Assembly (NCBI GenBank): GCA_008694505.1
Contig: VZDJ01007755.1
Span: 1,503,409 to 1,567,408, forward strand
DNA length: 64,000 nt
DNA from: Cyanoderma ruficeps
Lineage: Eukaryota > Chordata > Aves > Passeriformes > Timaliidae
Reading direction: 5' to 3'
Below the pieces are notes generated by a model. That model had not been told where the DNA came from and did no database searches. It saw nothing but the letters and a program-made list of their open reading frames with translations. The first letter of the stretch is position 1, and every line of letters starts with the position of its first letter. Below, one piece after another: positions 1 through 13,300 of this stretch. The position numbers and the translations under genes are program-made.

Positions 1-1216
1 ATTTTCAGGAGAATTCAACTGGGGCATCAATATGGGGCATCAATCTCAGCAGCTTTGACTTTTTTCTAACAGTATAAAATGTAATTTTTAAAAAAATGGT
101 AGAATCCAGTATATATGTAGGTCCAAAGACTTACTGTGTGGTGAGACCACCCTTTCAAAGTGTCTTGCCTTTTAAAGGTGGAGTTGGGGATTTTTTCTTT
201 AAAGCTCTGGTATGGAAGTGGACTTAATTGTTTTGTAAGCAGGAAGTACTTTCTACTCTTAAGTCAAATGTTTGTTTAGCAAAAGTCCATTTGTCTCTGC
301 CACCAACTCTTGGGGTTTTTTTCAAGTTCTCAAGTATCAGTTTTACAACTGATAAATGTCTAAATGTCTAAAAACATTTAGAAGCTTGCAATGTTTGTTG
401 TGCTTGAGCTAAAATAAGAATCTATCCACTTTTTACAGTTAGGTGGCTTCTGTGTTACAAAAAAAAATAAATAAAAGTCAGTGATTTAATTGTTAGCTTT
501 ATATATTCTTGGTCAACAAAACGCAGTCATGGTATATTGAACTAGGACCTAAAATCCTTTGCCTTCAGTAGCTTTAAAAGTATTTCAAAATAGAAAGAAA
601 AATATTTGTGTTTTTCTTCTTTATTCATTGAAATTCTTTTTTGAAGCAGCACTGTATTGGTTTTTCTAGTTGATGTAAATGCAGAAATGCAGAGTATCTT
701 TCCAGCTTTAAAATACTTTTTCCTTTATCACCAGCAAAGGGAAGCCAATTCCAGTAACTCAAAGCTTTTTAAAGAAGAATCAAATGTTTTACTACAAAAT
801 CTTGCCTTATGTGAAAACAAGAATGAATATGGAGTGTATCACTGGAAAATGAACTGATGATTCCTAAGTTAGCCTAGTCTTAGATTATGCATTGGAAGTT
901 TCTTCTTGTTTGGATCCAACCAGCCCTGAGGGATTGTCAGAAGTTTTGAAAGTGTCCTTTTGGGATGCTGCAAGCTTTTAATCAAGGTTTTGTATTTCTG
1001 CATTATCCTCTTCACTGATTTTATTTGCTGCCTTGGAGAACTGTGTAGGAATGCTTTTGACTTTTCTCATACTTCAGCTGTTACTGCTATCTTATCCATG
1101 AGGTGTTTTTTTAGAACAGAGTCGTATGTTTTAAGGATGGGGTTTGTAATAGGTGCTTTTCCATGATGTTCTTTTCTTATGCAATTTTTTAGAATTTATT
1201 TTTGTTTCAATTGTAG
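1..1216 (+). other. Intron upstream of the first visible ATAD2-like exon
   Basis: I looked for the exon that should precede the Walker A exon (the segment ending in a Pro-Pro-Arg type junction) and did not find it, so this is taken as the 3' part of an intron. It is AT-rich, with no recognisable repeat. A pyrimidine-rich stretch leads to the AG at 1215-1216. Confidence 0.7.
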
Positions 1217-1391
1217 AGGCTGTCTATTCTATGGCCCACCGGGGACAGGAAAGACACTGCTTGCTCGTGCGCTTGCTAATGAATGCAGTCAAGGTCACAT
1301 GAGAGTAAGCTTTTTTATGAGAAAAGGTGCTGAGTGCCTGAGTAAATGGATAGGAGAATCTGAGCGACAGCTTCGTTTATTATTTGAGCAG
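1217..1391 (+). CDS. ATAD2-like: ATAD2-like exon a: AAA1 Walker A
   Basis: The acceptor AG is at 1215-1216 and the donor GTAAGG follows 1391. The exon starts with the last base of a split Arg codon, then 58 codons ending in phase 0. GPPGTGKT (nucleotides 1233-1256) is the ATP-binding P-loop, followed by the family signature ALANECSQG and the segment [16 protein letters not shown]. This exon is close to human ATAD2 (about 50 of 58 residues by eye). Nothing in it suggests loss of ATP binding. Confidence 0.95.
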
Positions 1392-4300
1392 GTAAGGTTG
1401 AAATGTGCCATGTGTTCTGTCTGAGTTGGAATTAAATTTCTGTGGTCTGCAACATGTTTTGTCAGCTCCTTTCACTGAAATGGGATTGTCATCATTTCCT
1501 TTTTCAGTGAAGTTTTAGGGGCTTGAAATCTTGAGAGGAAATAAGAAAATCTTGCAAAGCACCACCACTACCGCCTCCCTCCTCCAAAAGAAAACAAAAA
1601 CAAAACCCAAAACTCAACAACCTCCCAGAAAGTCATAAAAAATGTTTCAAGAAGTAAGAGGTGGTGGCTTACGATCAGAGGGAAAGAGGTGCAGGATGAA
1701 AGCGTGGTCATTTAACTGGTAACAGAGGGTTGCTTCCAGAACCTGTAACTTAGCTAAATCCTATCTCTGTTCTTGTGGTTGCCAGGTAGATGTAAAAACT
1801 ACTGATGTGGTTTCTTTCTTGTCACCCAGTCTCCTTGGGTTAACATAGGCTGCTGTCTTCAGTTACTTATGCCACGTCAATGTTAGCTCAATGAACAGAG
1901 TCTGAAAAATCTAGTTTTTGCCTTTCCAGCCATGATGTTTTTCATGCATTTTCTCTTTCAAGTAGGGCTGTTTTCCTGATGTCAATATTCCTGTATTTTC
2001 ATTGTAGGCCTACCAGATGCGACCTTCAATTATTTTCTTTGACGAGATTGATGCTCTGGCTCCTGTACGGTCCGATAAACAAGACCAAATTCATAGGTAG
2101 GACATGTTTTGTATCTACATAGAAGTTGCTTGATCTTTCTGAAAAAAAGATGGCAACTTATTTAACTGCAAGTGATGCATTCATTTTTCCTGAAAATTAG
2201 TAATTTTGTGCAAATGAATCTCAGAGATTTTTAAACAATAATTGAAAACAATTTGCTGAGCTTGGTATCAGCAAAAGGTCTGTGTTACCTTATATGTATT
2301 TTATTATGACTTAAAATGAGTCTTTTGCTAAACAGCATCTCATCAATAAATACTTTTTGAGTGATCATTGCACAAGGTTATGTGTAACTGAAGAAAACTT
2401 ACTAAGCTGGTGAATGAAAACCATTTCTTTCTGTTAGCTCTGTTGTGGGGACACTTTTGGCACTTATGGATGGCTTAGCCAGCAGAGGAGAGGTTGTGGT
2501 AATAGGAGCCACCAACAGACTGGATTCTATAGATCCTGCTTTGCGAAGACCTGGGCGCTTTGAACGAGAATTCCGCTTCAGTTTGCCAAACAAAGAGGTC
2601 AGAACTTCCACTCAACCTTATGCTTATGTGGCAAAGTCCATCTTTATAACAAACCCCTGTAATAAGGCAGCATTGTGCAGCAGTGCAACTCTCCATCTGT
2701 AGTGTACAGCTTGGACAAAAGCTGTAGGGAGACAAAAAGGGACATCTGGAGAAATTGCGTTGCACTGTGCAGGGCAGACCTGGCTCTGAATATATATGAT
2801 TAGGGTGATTTCAACTAGTCGTTAATTCTCTAGTTAGTTTTGGTTTCCCTGTGACTGGTGAAGAAAATGGGATGGTGATAGTAACTGAAATGTTTAAGAA
2901 AAAATATATGAGTTGTAACCTACCCAAATAGCATGTTGAAAGTAAAAGAAAGGGTGAGAGAATTCCTCCTTGGTACCAACAACTTTGATCAAGGCTGATG
3001 CTAGAGCAAATTAAGTATGTTGGGATCTTACTGGAAGTTTTTGACAGGGCCTTGGACAAAGATGTGAAGGATACTGCACAGGTGCAAGGCTTGGGAAGCT
3101 TTTATTTCAATGGCAATAGTTAAGCCATATAAAAATGGGTATTTAGCAACCAAAAAATATTGAAGGGGGGAGATAGCGTGCAAAACTGGAGACCTCTTTT
3201 TGTGTTTTCTCTCTGGATATCTATGATATTTCTTATCACTTCTTAGAAAAAAGGTGAAAAGGCTTATTGGATTGAAAGCTAGTAAAAGTTCACAAACATT
3301 TTTCTCCAGTTTTCTCCAATTTTTATCTGCTCTCAGGAACAGGAGATGAGATGCTATTAAAAAGATCTAATACATGATTCTCTATAGTGGTAGAGTTTTA
3401 GAAATCTGCCATAATTAATCTGTGTATCAAGAAATACTTCATGAAATTTTGTTAAATTTGAGAGCATTTTCTTTGACAAAAACCCTTCTGTTTGCAGATA
3501 AGGATTTTCCAATGATTCTTTCTTCAGAATCATTAGGTTTCACACTTGGGAAAACTCACTTTTATGGAAGATGTAAATGCCTTTTACTTTACTGCAGCCC
3601 CCAGCAAGAGTTTAATGTAACAAATTCAGAATTATTAAATTTCCTGCTTGAAGAAGCAGACAGCATATTAATGACTGACCTTTAAAATACTAAAAAGTTT
3701 AGCAGATAAGAAAAGTATTTGTATTGTTAGAAGGGGGTTTGTGGGTTTGTGTTGTCATTGTTCTTTCAAGAGAGAACTTAGGGCAGACTGAAATGCCACT
3801 GTTTTCAGGCAAGAAAAGAAATTTTCAAAATTCACACACAAGACTGGAACCCGAAGCCATCGGACAACTTACTTGAGGAGCTAGCTGAAGAATGTGTTGG
3901 TGAGTTTGAAACCAGTATGGACTGAGTTTGAAATCAGTATGAATTACTACATGTGACTTGAGTCCTAGGGAACCTGAGCTTGTACAAGCCAGTACCTGTG
4001 CTCTTGTACCTTGTAGCAGAGAGAGGCAGTGAGGGGGCACTTTGTATGGGAGCAAATTTAGGCACTGCTTTCAACTTTCTTTTTGTCTCTCAGAACATTG
4101 AATGGATTTGGGAGATCTTTCCCAGGAACAGAGTTTTGACCAGGAGGCTGCTCCCTAAGTGCAGGATATCAGGCTGTGAGCCATGTAACAGAATTTTTCT
4201 GCAGTGTAGTAACTCTTTAAATTGTCTCTTAGCCTTGTAATTTTTGGCTGCATAAAAAGTCTTTCAGTGTTGCACTTTAAAAGTACTGGCCTTGAATTCT

Positions 4301-7300
4301 GTTTTGTCTGAGACTGACATTACATTTGATTCTTGTTTTGTTTATTAGGATACTGTGGTGCTGATATTAAAGCCTTATGTGCCGAAACTGGTCTCTGTGC
4401 TTTGCGGCATCGCTATCCTCAGCTGTATGAAAGCAGAGAGAGACTGCAGATAAACATGGATTCAATTAAAATAAAAGCAAAGGATTTTTCCATGGCCATG
4501 CAGAAGACTGTTCCAGCTTCACGAAGGGTTGTGCCTTCTTCTGGGCGAGCGCTATCAGCTATTTTAAAGCCACTGTTAGAAAACACACTGGAAAGGATTT
4601 TAAAAACCTTGCAGAGAGTATTTCTCCATGCTGAGCTTGCACTAAAGAAGGACCAACAGCAAGGTACAACATCCACTTCTTAAAAAATCAACCACAACAA
4701 AAGCTTGTGATCTGTGCAATCAACATTCACAAATGCACTGGCAGCACAATTTTATACTTTGTGTGTGCACAGTGCAGGGTGGGAGCTGTGAGTGACTTGC
4801 AAAAGCAGTCGAGAACTATGGGTTCTTTGCTGGAGCACCATGTTTCTGACAGGAGCTAACATTACATTTATCACTTGCAGAGAGGAATCTAAGTTTTAAA
4901 TTATTAGCACCTCTTTTCAAATAAATGCTTAAAGCAGGAGAAATGTTTTTCAGGTGTCTGGGAACTACATAAATTATTCCTAACCATCTTTATTCTCAGG
5001 AGAAAAACTCACAAGTATTTGTCAACAGAGAGATAATACCCAATGCAAATCATGGGACATAGCACAGCTTTGTAGAGACTTGTGTATTCTCCTTTGATTT
5101 GTGGTAGAATGAACTCTTCAGAAAGTAGCTTTCAAATGATGAAATACAAGAGAAGTGTTTTCCAGCATTGGTTTTGAAGGTGTATTACTGCAAGAGAGAG
5201 ATGGACTATACAAGAAAGTTAACAAACCTCTCTTCTTTTTGAATCCTATTTTAGGAAATTATGTGGTTGACAGTGATGAGGAATCATCATCAATCTCTGA
5301 AGAGAAGCTGACTCATAAAGCACCAGGTCAGAAAAAGGCAGAATTCCGCACTTTTAGCAGGTACATTTGTCCCTGTTACGGGTCCGTTTTTAAGATGGCT
5401 GAGTGTGTAAACTGTTTTGGTGTGAAGGATGCTAGATGAAGGAGTTGAGAGTGTGTGTGTGGATTTGTCAATATTTGCCAGGTGTGAGTGTGTAACCAGT
5501 TTCAACTGGTCTGTTCTAGCAGAGTACGCTGCCCTGACTCATCATACTGAGCTCTTATGTAGGTATTTGACTGGACAGTCCCACTGTGGGATTTAAGAGC
5601 TGTTACTTAACACAGACAAAAGAGTAGCGGACATGCTGGGGACTGGCAGGATTTCTAGCAGAGTTCTAGTTTGTGAGAAAGTAGGCTTTGATTGTCTTGT
5701 TGTTCATGGACCAGCTTATTATTTTGGGGAACAGAGAGCGTATTTACAAAACAAAGTGCATAGGAAAAAGCTTTAATGTCTATTTTCCTATTTCTTATTT
5801 TCCTATCACTCATTTTTAAACTTGTTTTCTTCCCATTGCTGTAGAAATCCTCGGGACCAGCCAACATCTTACAGACCACGGTTCTTACTGATTGAAGAGC
5901 CAGGATCTGGGCAAGCTTCTGATTTGGCAGCTGCAGTAATACATTCCCTGGAAAAGTTTCCAATTTATACACTAGATACACCAACTTTGTTTGCTAGCAC
6001 ATCACCAGATGAAACATGTGTACAGGTAGCTTTTTTTCTCATTAGTCTCATAGGATTAGTGTATAAACTAGGGAAGTAAGCAGAAGTAATTTTCAATATA
6101 AGTGGCCTGATTTAAATGTGGTGTTTTGTTTACTTTTGTCTGAAAATCCACTTTACCAATGGAATGACAGCACGTAAGGTTTTTATACATAGCCATGTTT
6201 TCCATTTGAAATGCAACAGGGAGAATATTACTAGCAGCTCAGGCAGATGGAATAAACCACTCTCTGTGGCAAGAAATCCAGCTGATCTCATGAGGGATTT
6301 AGAAAGTTGTTTTTATTGCTTCTTAAGACTCTGTGCTACCAGTAGATGGCTCTGCATCGACCTGACAGCATGTCAATGCACATTCTGTAGGTTCTTTTTA
6401 AATTATATTTGTAGGGCAGCCAAGATTTTGAGGAAAAAATGTTTGTTTGTTTGTTTTTTACATATGCATATACAGCTTTTACTGCTGTAGTACATGATGC
6501 AACAGTGTTAAAATTCATGGAATACTTAGATTTGTATGGTATTGAGTTTTCATCAACTAAGAAAAGGAAATATAAGCAGTTTAGTTGTTTTGCTTTTTTA
6601 CTTTTGGGCAGTAAATCCACTTTTATTTTTGGCATAACTGTATTAAAATATTCTGATCTCTAGTAGCAGCATGTAAGAGCTGTACCAGTTAGGACAGACA
6701 CATTATGTGACCAGATACTCCTTTGTCACACAGGAGGAGCAGGTCCTTTGCAGACTGTTGATCTGAAATGGTGCACAGAGAAGTTTGTTGTGTGAAAGGG
6801 CTGTTCCACTTCCTTTGTGCAGTACATGTGTGTTGTCTTCTGTGACTGAGGTGCCATCTGTAGGCAATGGCTTGTGGTTTTCCAAAGCCAACCTTTGGTA
6901 ATGAGAGGCAGTGAGTGATTTAGCTCTTCAGACAGTCTAAGGATTGGTCACCTCTTAAAAAATGTGCTTGAAGTTATGAATTATAGCCAGGCATCTTGTG
7001 CTCTGTTAGCCCTCATTTTTTCACATAGGCCTTTGTTTGTTCAGACTGTGCTCTGGTCTGAACTGGGTGTGTGTTCCTTCTGAACTGAAAATGGTGGAGC
7101 TGCAGTTGTCTAGTGATTTCTCCAGGCAAATACACCTTGCCAAATAGTGAGCTGTGGGTTTTTTTCAGGCACGCCACTGCATTGTACGAGTTGTTAGGCT
7201 CCTTAGGAGTTATCTTATACTTAAGTAGTTTTGAAATCAGGCAGAGATTCAGGTCTGTTTCTGTCTGCATAGAAATGCCTATATTTGAGTCAAAGTGAAA

Positions 7301-10300
7301 ATTTTACTTGATTATTAGGGAGTCATTTATCAATTTGTCTTGATGTCTTGCCTTTATACCTCTTATTTCATAAGATAGTTTGACTGATATGTAGTTATTT
7401 AGTAGTTTGTTCTATATGATGTGGTTTTCTCATCCAAGCTTTCATTTCACCAGTTGATGCGAGAAGCTCAAAGATCAGCACCCAGTATCATATATGTCCC
7501 ACAAATCCCTTCATGGTGGGAGACTGTTGGACCTTCACTGAGATCTATTTTTACAACACTACTTCAGAGCATCCCAAGGTTTACTCCAGTTTTACTCCTT
7601 GCAACATCTAATGTACAACTGGGAGATCTCCCAGAAGAGGTATTTCAGCTGATACTTTTCTTCCTTCATTACTCAATTTCTTCTTAATTTATAACTCCCT
7701 GAAGCATTAGAGTTACATGCCACTCTTAAAAAATTCATAGTTGTTACTCAGGCATCCAAACCCAGTCCCTTAAAACTTGCTTAGACAAAAAAAGATGCTG
7801 AAAGCATTTGCCTGAAGTGTTCTCTGAGTAGAGATTGACTTTTACCCAACTTTTTCTCCCTGCTCACATACTCAAGCTCATTAGACACATATATGGACTT
7901 GCTTCAGACAATGGTTTTTGTGGCTTCAAGATGGTTAGGTGTGTCCTTAGTGAAGAATATGGTGCTTGAGAAGTAGCTAGGAAAAAAAGACTGTTTTTCT
8001 GAAAATATTTTTACTGATAAATCAGAGGGGGTTTTTGCTGAAAAAATACAGAGGTCACACTGTTAATGATGGAATGTAATTTCAAATTTAAGTTATTTAA
8101 AAAAAAATTAATTACTTCATTCATCTGGGCAAAAAGTCAACAAATTGGAAAGCTAAGTTGCTGTTTAAGCAACCTGGAAATAAATTTTTAAGTGTATTCT
8201 TTAATAAAATTCTTTAAGATGACATGCTGGGCTTTATAGAAATGTGAGACTGTGCATTAAAGGAAGGACTGTTCAAAATGTGAATGTGTTGCTCTGATTA
8301 TTTTGCTGCAGTAACAGAAATTTTCATGCTGTTAATAAGTGCCTTCTAAAATAAGGATTGAAATCCCTTCCATACTTTTTGGTAGTAGAAATAGAAAAAC
8401 AGAATACAACTTGGAAGTATTCAAATTGAGACACTTCATTTAAATTAATTAAAAATAAAATTAGAGAAATCTCAAACAGCTTACTAAAAAGCCAGTGCTT
8501 GTACTGTGAGCCTTGCCATTTTCCCTCTGTAGCTGCCATAAAGATTCGAGCCAAAGGACAGCAAGGCATGTAAATGCAAAATAAGCAGCTTTGGGGATGG
8601 TGAATCCCCAGTCACCCTTTTCTCAATTTATCATACAATTTCTTCCTAGAGCTTAATATCTAGAAGGCGATCCTTAAAGGAGGCATTTTAAATTGCCAAG
8701 CTATAAAAACCGGGACTTTTAAGGCTGCAAAGATAACTTTTCATTGATAGTCTTATCCAGATAAGTATTCAGTTTAGCTCAGAGAGGTACTCATCTTTTT
8801 TGCATCAGAATATAAGAAGTTTGTGTGGCCTTATATAACTGAAGTATATTTTCTCTTGATGCTTTAGGTAAAAGCTTTGTTTAATAATGAATATGAAGAA
8901 GTTTTCAGAATCCCTCGTCCTACCTTGGCTGAGAGAAGGCATTTTTTTGAGGACTTAGTTATGAAGCAAGCTGCTCAACCTCCTGCATTAAAAAACAGCA
9001 CAAGTGAGGAGGATATTTTACAAATAAAGCTTTACTAACTCTAGGTTAACAGCTAATACAGTATTCACTTTAGTGATAGTTTTCTATCAATAATTTTTAA
9101 AGTGCTTGTAATTGAGTACCGTCAATTAACTACAATTTTCTGATTCAATTAAGCTTGCCAGCCTTTAGAAGTGCTGCCTGTAGCACTACCACCCAAGCCT
9201 CGAAAGCTGACAGAGGAAGAAATAAGGCAGGTGAAAGAGAAGGAAGAGGATATATTGCGTGAACTTAGGATTTACTTAAGAGATGTGGCTCAAAGACTTG
9301 TCACTGACAAACGTTTCAAAGCATTTACAAAGCTCATTGACCCAGAGGAGGTTAGTATTGACTTATAATAGCATTATAACTCTGTGTATTCATAATTCCT
9401 TGTGTTTATATTTCTTGGTGGTTTTGCACTCTCTCTAGAAGGGTTTATCTTTAGTGTTAGGACTTTGCTATTCTGATTTTCCAAGAAGAAGGAAGTGGAA
9501 GTGAATTTTGCTTTTACTTGACTCCTTGAGGCTCTCAAATGTTTATTATTTGAGTATTCACTGAAAGCCCTATGTTCTTTCTAAAAGGTCTTTAAAACTT
9601 CAGAATATTTCAGTTAGAAGGGATCTACATGGATGATCTAGTCCAAGTGCCAGTTACACCAAATGGCAGTACAGTTTGCCCACAGAAAGATTTGGGTACA
9701 TAGATGTGTTACAGCACTAAAAAGCAGAGAGATCACTTTATATTTATAAAAAGTACCTATAGAGCTGTTGTAATAAAGACTAAAGCTCTTTGATTAACTG
9801 TCAGTAGCTTCTGTGAGAACAGGAGTAGAAGCAGCAGTTTGTCAAATACATTTTCAGAAGCTATTCTCAGTTTCATCTGCGGCTTTCCTCAGTACACAAT
9901 CAACCATAAGGGCTGCATGTTTTTTCTTGCTCCCATACACTTCCCATTTGATTTATTGAATAAGTCTAAGCCAGGGGCATGTACTTCAAAGTCAGTTGTA
10001 GTTTTAAGATAGATTTGCATCTCAGCAAAGTCCCATTCCCCTAAGCATCCACTCACTTGTCTTTTCCTTTCTTTGTAATTTCCAAGATGTGAATAACCTA
10101 TAAACATATAGGTGTCCTCATCTAAAGTAGTCATTAGGCTCCTTTTAAGCTCTGAGTAAAGAAATTGGCATCTCTGGGTCCAGTTATCTCATCCTAGAGT
10201 AGATGCTCTTAGGTCAGGTGCTTCAAAGGTGAAAATCCTGCTGATATTTTCTTGCTGCCAGCAACAAAGAGAATCCAAGGTGACATTACTGAGAAAGGTT

Positions 10301-13300
10301 TCTCTGCTGTGATTTTCTGAAAGGAATTGATATCAATCCTGTCAGTTCCCCTCTCTGCTCCACACATGCTTCTGACCACCCTGCTTCTTTTTTCCCCTTC
10401 TCCTGGTCTGTCTCTTCAAAGACACCCGAAATACCTTTTCAATTTTCAAGAAGCTAAGTGGTTATTTTCTGCATCTTTGAGAGTGTTACAAATATTTGGG
10501 GCTCATAAGAAGTCCTTTATTTGACTTTATGAAAATGATTAATTTTTGTAGCTTAAATCTCTGAGCATGCATATTTAATTTGTAGGCAACCAATTACAAG
10601 AACACTACTAAACAGCCCATGGACCTCTCGACAGTTGTCTCCAAGATTGACATGCACCAGTACCTAACTGCAAGAGATTTTCTAAAGGACATCGATCTAA
10701 TCTGTAGCAATGCTTTAAAATACAACCCAAATAAAGGGCCTGAAGGTAAGGGTGTATTTTTTATCCCTAATATGGAAAAATTTCAGATGTATAAATTGAT
10801 ACATTTTGTGTGTGGAAATTTCGTAATTCCACAGTGGATATGGGATAATTTTAAACCACCGCAGTAGATAATTTTCAACAACTTCCGAGGGCATTTCTTG
10901 CCCAGCTGTAAATGTTTTATTAAATTTATTTAGCAAATGTTTTAGCATTAGATATATTATTTGAATATGGATTTGTGATAGATGTGTTGATTGATAACTA
11001 GTACTTTCTCTTAAATAATTGACTTTTCTGTTTTTATTCCGAAAATACTAACTGAGATAAGCTTTCAGAACCTGCTTATGAAAAAGAAAAATCATTCTAA
11101 GTAACCAAAATAAAGAGTTTCATTGACTGGTAGAAAATGCACTGTTCTGGCTGTAAAATTTCAGATCATCTCCTGAGGCACAAAGCTTGTTCTTTGAGTG
11201 ATACTGCATATTCCATAGTGAGGCATGAAATGGATGAAGGTTTTGAGCAACGCTGCCAAAAAATTAAAGAATCTCGTAAGGAAAGAGGTACGTTTTTTGA
11301 TGCTGAGGATTTTAAGACTTGTCTCATGCTTTGTAACCAGCCATACAAGACACAGTCCTTTGCTCTGTGGGTGTAAGAAAGCAGACCCAAAGTGTAATGA
11401 AAAATGGAAGATGTCCACAGCACCTGTGGACGCCAGTACCTCCTGCTCTAATGGCAAGTTGCATTTTATTCAGACTTTCTTGGAGAAGGTGTTAAAGTCC
11501 CCGCTACCTTCTCTGTTCCTGTGGCCTAAAAACAGGTTCCTGTGATGCTTGGTTCTTCATGCCAGAGACATGGAATTTTCATTATGCTGCTTCAAAGTGT
11601 GGGTTAAGTCCTGATGTCGTTCATTCAGTATGGTAATGAAGTTGAAATGCATTGGCTGCATGACATTGTAAGAGCCTGGCCTTGATGGCCCAACTGACAT
11701 TTAACGGCACCGACACCTTGAAGTCCAAAGCATTGTCTGTGGCTGTTCTGAATATTCAGCTAGTTTTCAGTTACATGAAACAGTGTTTTCCCCTTCCCTG
11801 CCTGTAATATATCTAATAGAGAAGTGATCTCTTAACTTGCAACCTTTTCTCTAGACACGTGTAGGGAGATGGTACTGAAGCTCCTGTGGTTATTTTCCTT
11901 GCAAGATGCTGCTGCTGCGTTTTGAGGAAGGAACTGCTTTTGGGAATTGGATTAATTTTTTTTGGTATATCTTTGTAGATAAGTCAAAAAGAAAATGCAA
12001 AATGAAGGGAGAGTCTTCAAGTGTCACAGTAAAGAGGAAGAATGTTCAGTTTGCATCTTCCCAGGACAGCCCTATGGAAGAACATGAAAATATACTTCAA
12101 GGACAACAGAAAAATGGGACAGAAAATGGAAGTGAGAGAGTGACCCTTGTGGCTAAATTCCCTACTGAAAAAAGGAGTCTTATGCTTCCTGAGTGTTCAG
12201 ACCTAGGAGAGGAGAGCGAAATGCTGGACTGCCAAACAGCCAGAGCTTCTGAAGATGCATGTTCAAATAGTAAGTGAAAAGTCAAACAATTTAGCTCTTC
12301 TTTGTTGTTGAGTAGGGTCACACTATTAGGGTTTAGCTTCCTTGAATTTCATTCTGTTACTTCTTTTGTGTCTGTCTCAGAGAGACTGCTGTGGAATAGA
12401 AGAATTACGTCCTTATGTTTGAAATGTAAGATGTGTTGATGTGTTTCCTAAACCTAACATGATTTTTTTAAAGACCATATTTGGTTTTTTTAACTTAAGG
12501 TTTACTGTGCAGTGCTGTAGTGGCAGCATGAATATTTTTTCTTAGTTTTAGCCTGCCTTTTTTCCCTAGTACTTTTTCATGACCGAGTTTATGGAGCAGC
12601 ACTAGAAAGATAGAAGTCAAGCATTTCTTGGTAAAAAAATCGGTGACAGTTCTGTCTCTGTTATTGCAGAGGGCGACTGTTTTCCAGGTACAGGATACTT
12701 CACTGATATTGTATTCCAGATAAAGAGAAATACTGAATTAAAAAATGTGTGTAATTCCAGATTCACGAGTACCTCATACAGCTTGTGTGGGACATTCTCA
12801 GGTGGATGAGCAGCCAAAAGTATGTGACGGGAACGGGAAAGCCAAGGAAATTCACACACAGGGAGTGTCTATGGATTACTCTGAGCTCAGAGTAAGTCTA
12901 ATTTCAATTTTGTTAATACTGAAATAGGACATTTTCTTGCTACCTATATGATTGTCAATTAAATCACTTTTTAACCAGTGCCAATTCTAACAATTCATGA
13001 GAGGGATATATAGCTTGTGAAATAATTCAACCTGTAATAGCTGTTGTTTCCACAGCTGCTCTTGCTTTTGATGAACTGAATTTTAGGAGACTGTTCTCTT
13101 CTTAATTTTCAGTGTAAAAGGGCTTGTTAAATTTTAAGATAGCTCACTGATGCTTCTGTTCATATGTGTTTCAGCTGTGAGGAGAGAGCTACAGTCATGA
13201 AACATGTCTTTTAGAAGACTTGTTTCCGTAACGTGGGTTTCACTGGAACTCACTTGTACCAGAGAGCCCCTCCAAAGTGGAGCTGCTTGGTTTTGTAGGG

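Noticed and set aside
657..857. Open frame upstream of the first exon as a possible ATAD2 exon
   Set aside because: Does not resemble the segment expected before the Walker A exon, and no suitable donor leaves the required split Arg codon.
3422..3685. Open frame of 87 codons in an ATAD2-like intron
   Set aside because: Does not match any ATAD2 segment, and neighbouring exons c and d join perfectly without it.
9351..9368. Read-through of exon j (VSID) as true coding sequence resembling the EEVS of ATAD2B
   Set aside because: A stop follows within six codons, and a later donor (GTATTG) would put exon k out of frame. The GAG/GTTAGT junction keeps the frame.
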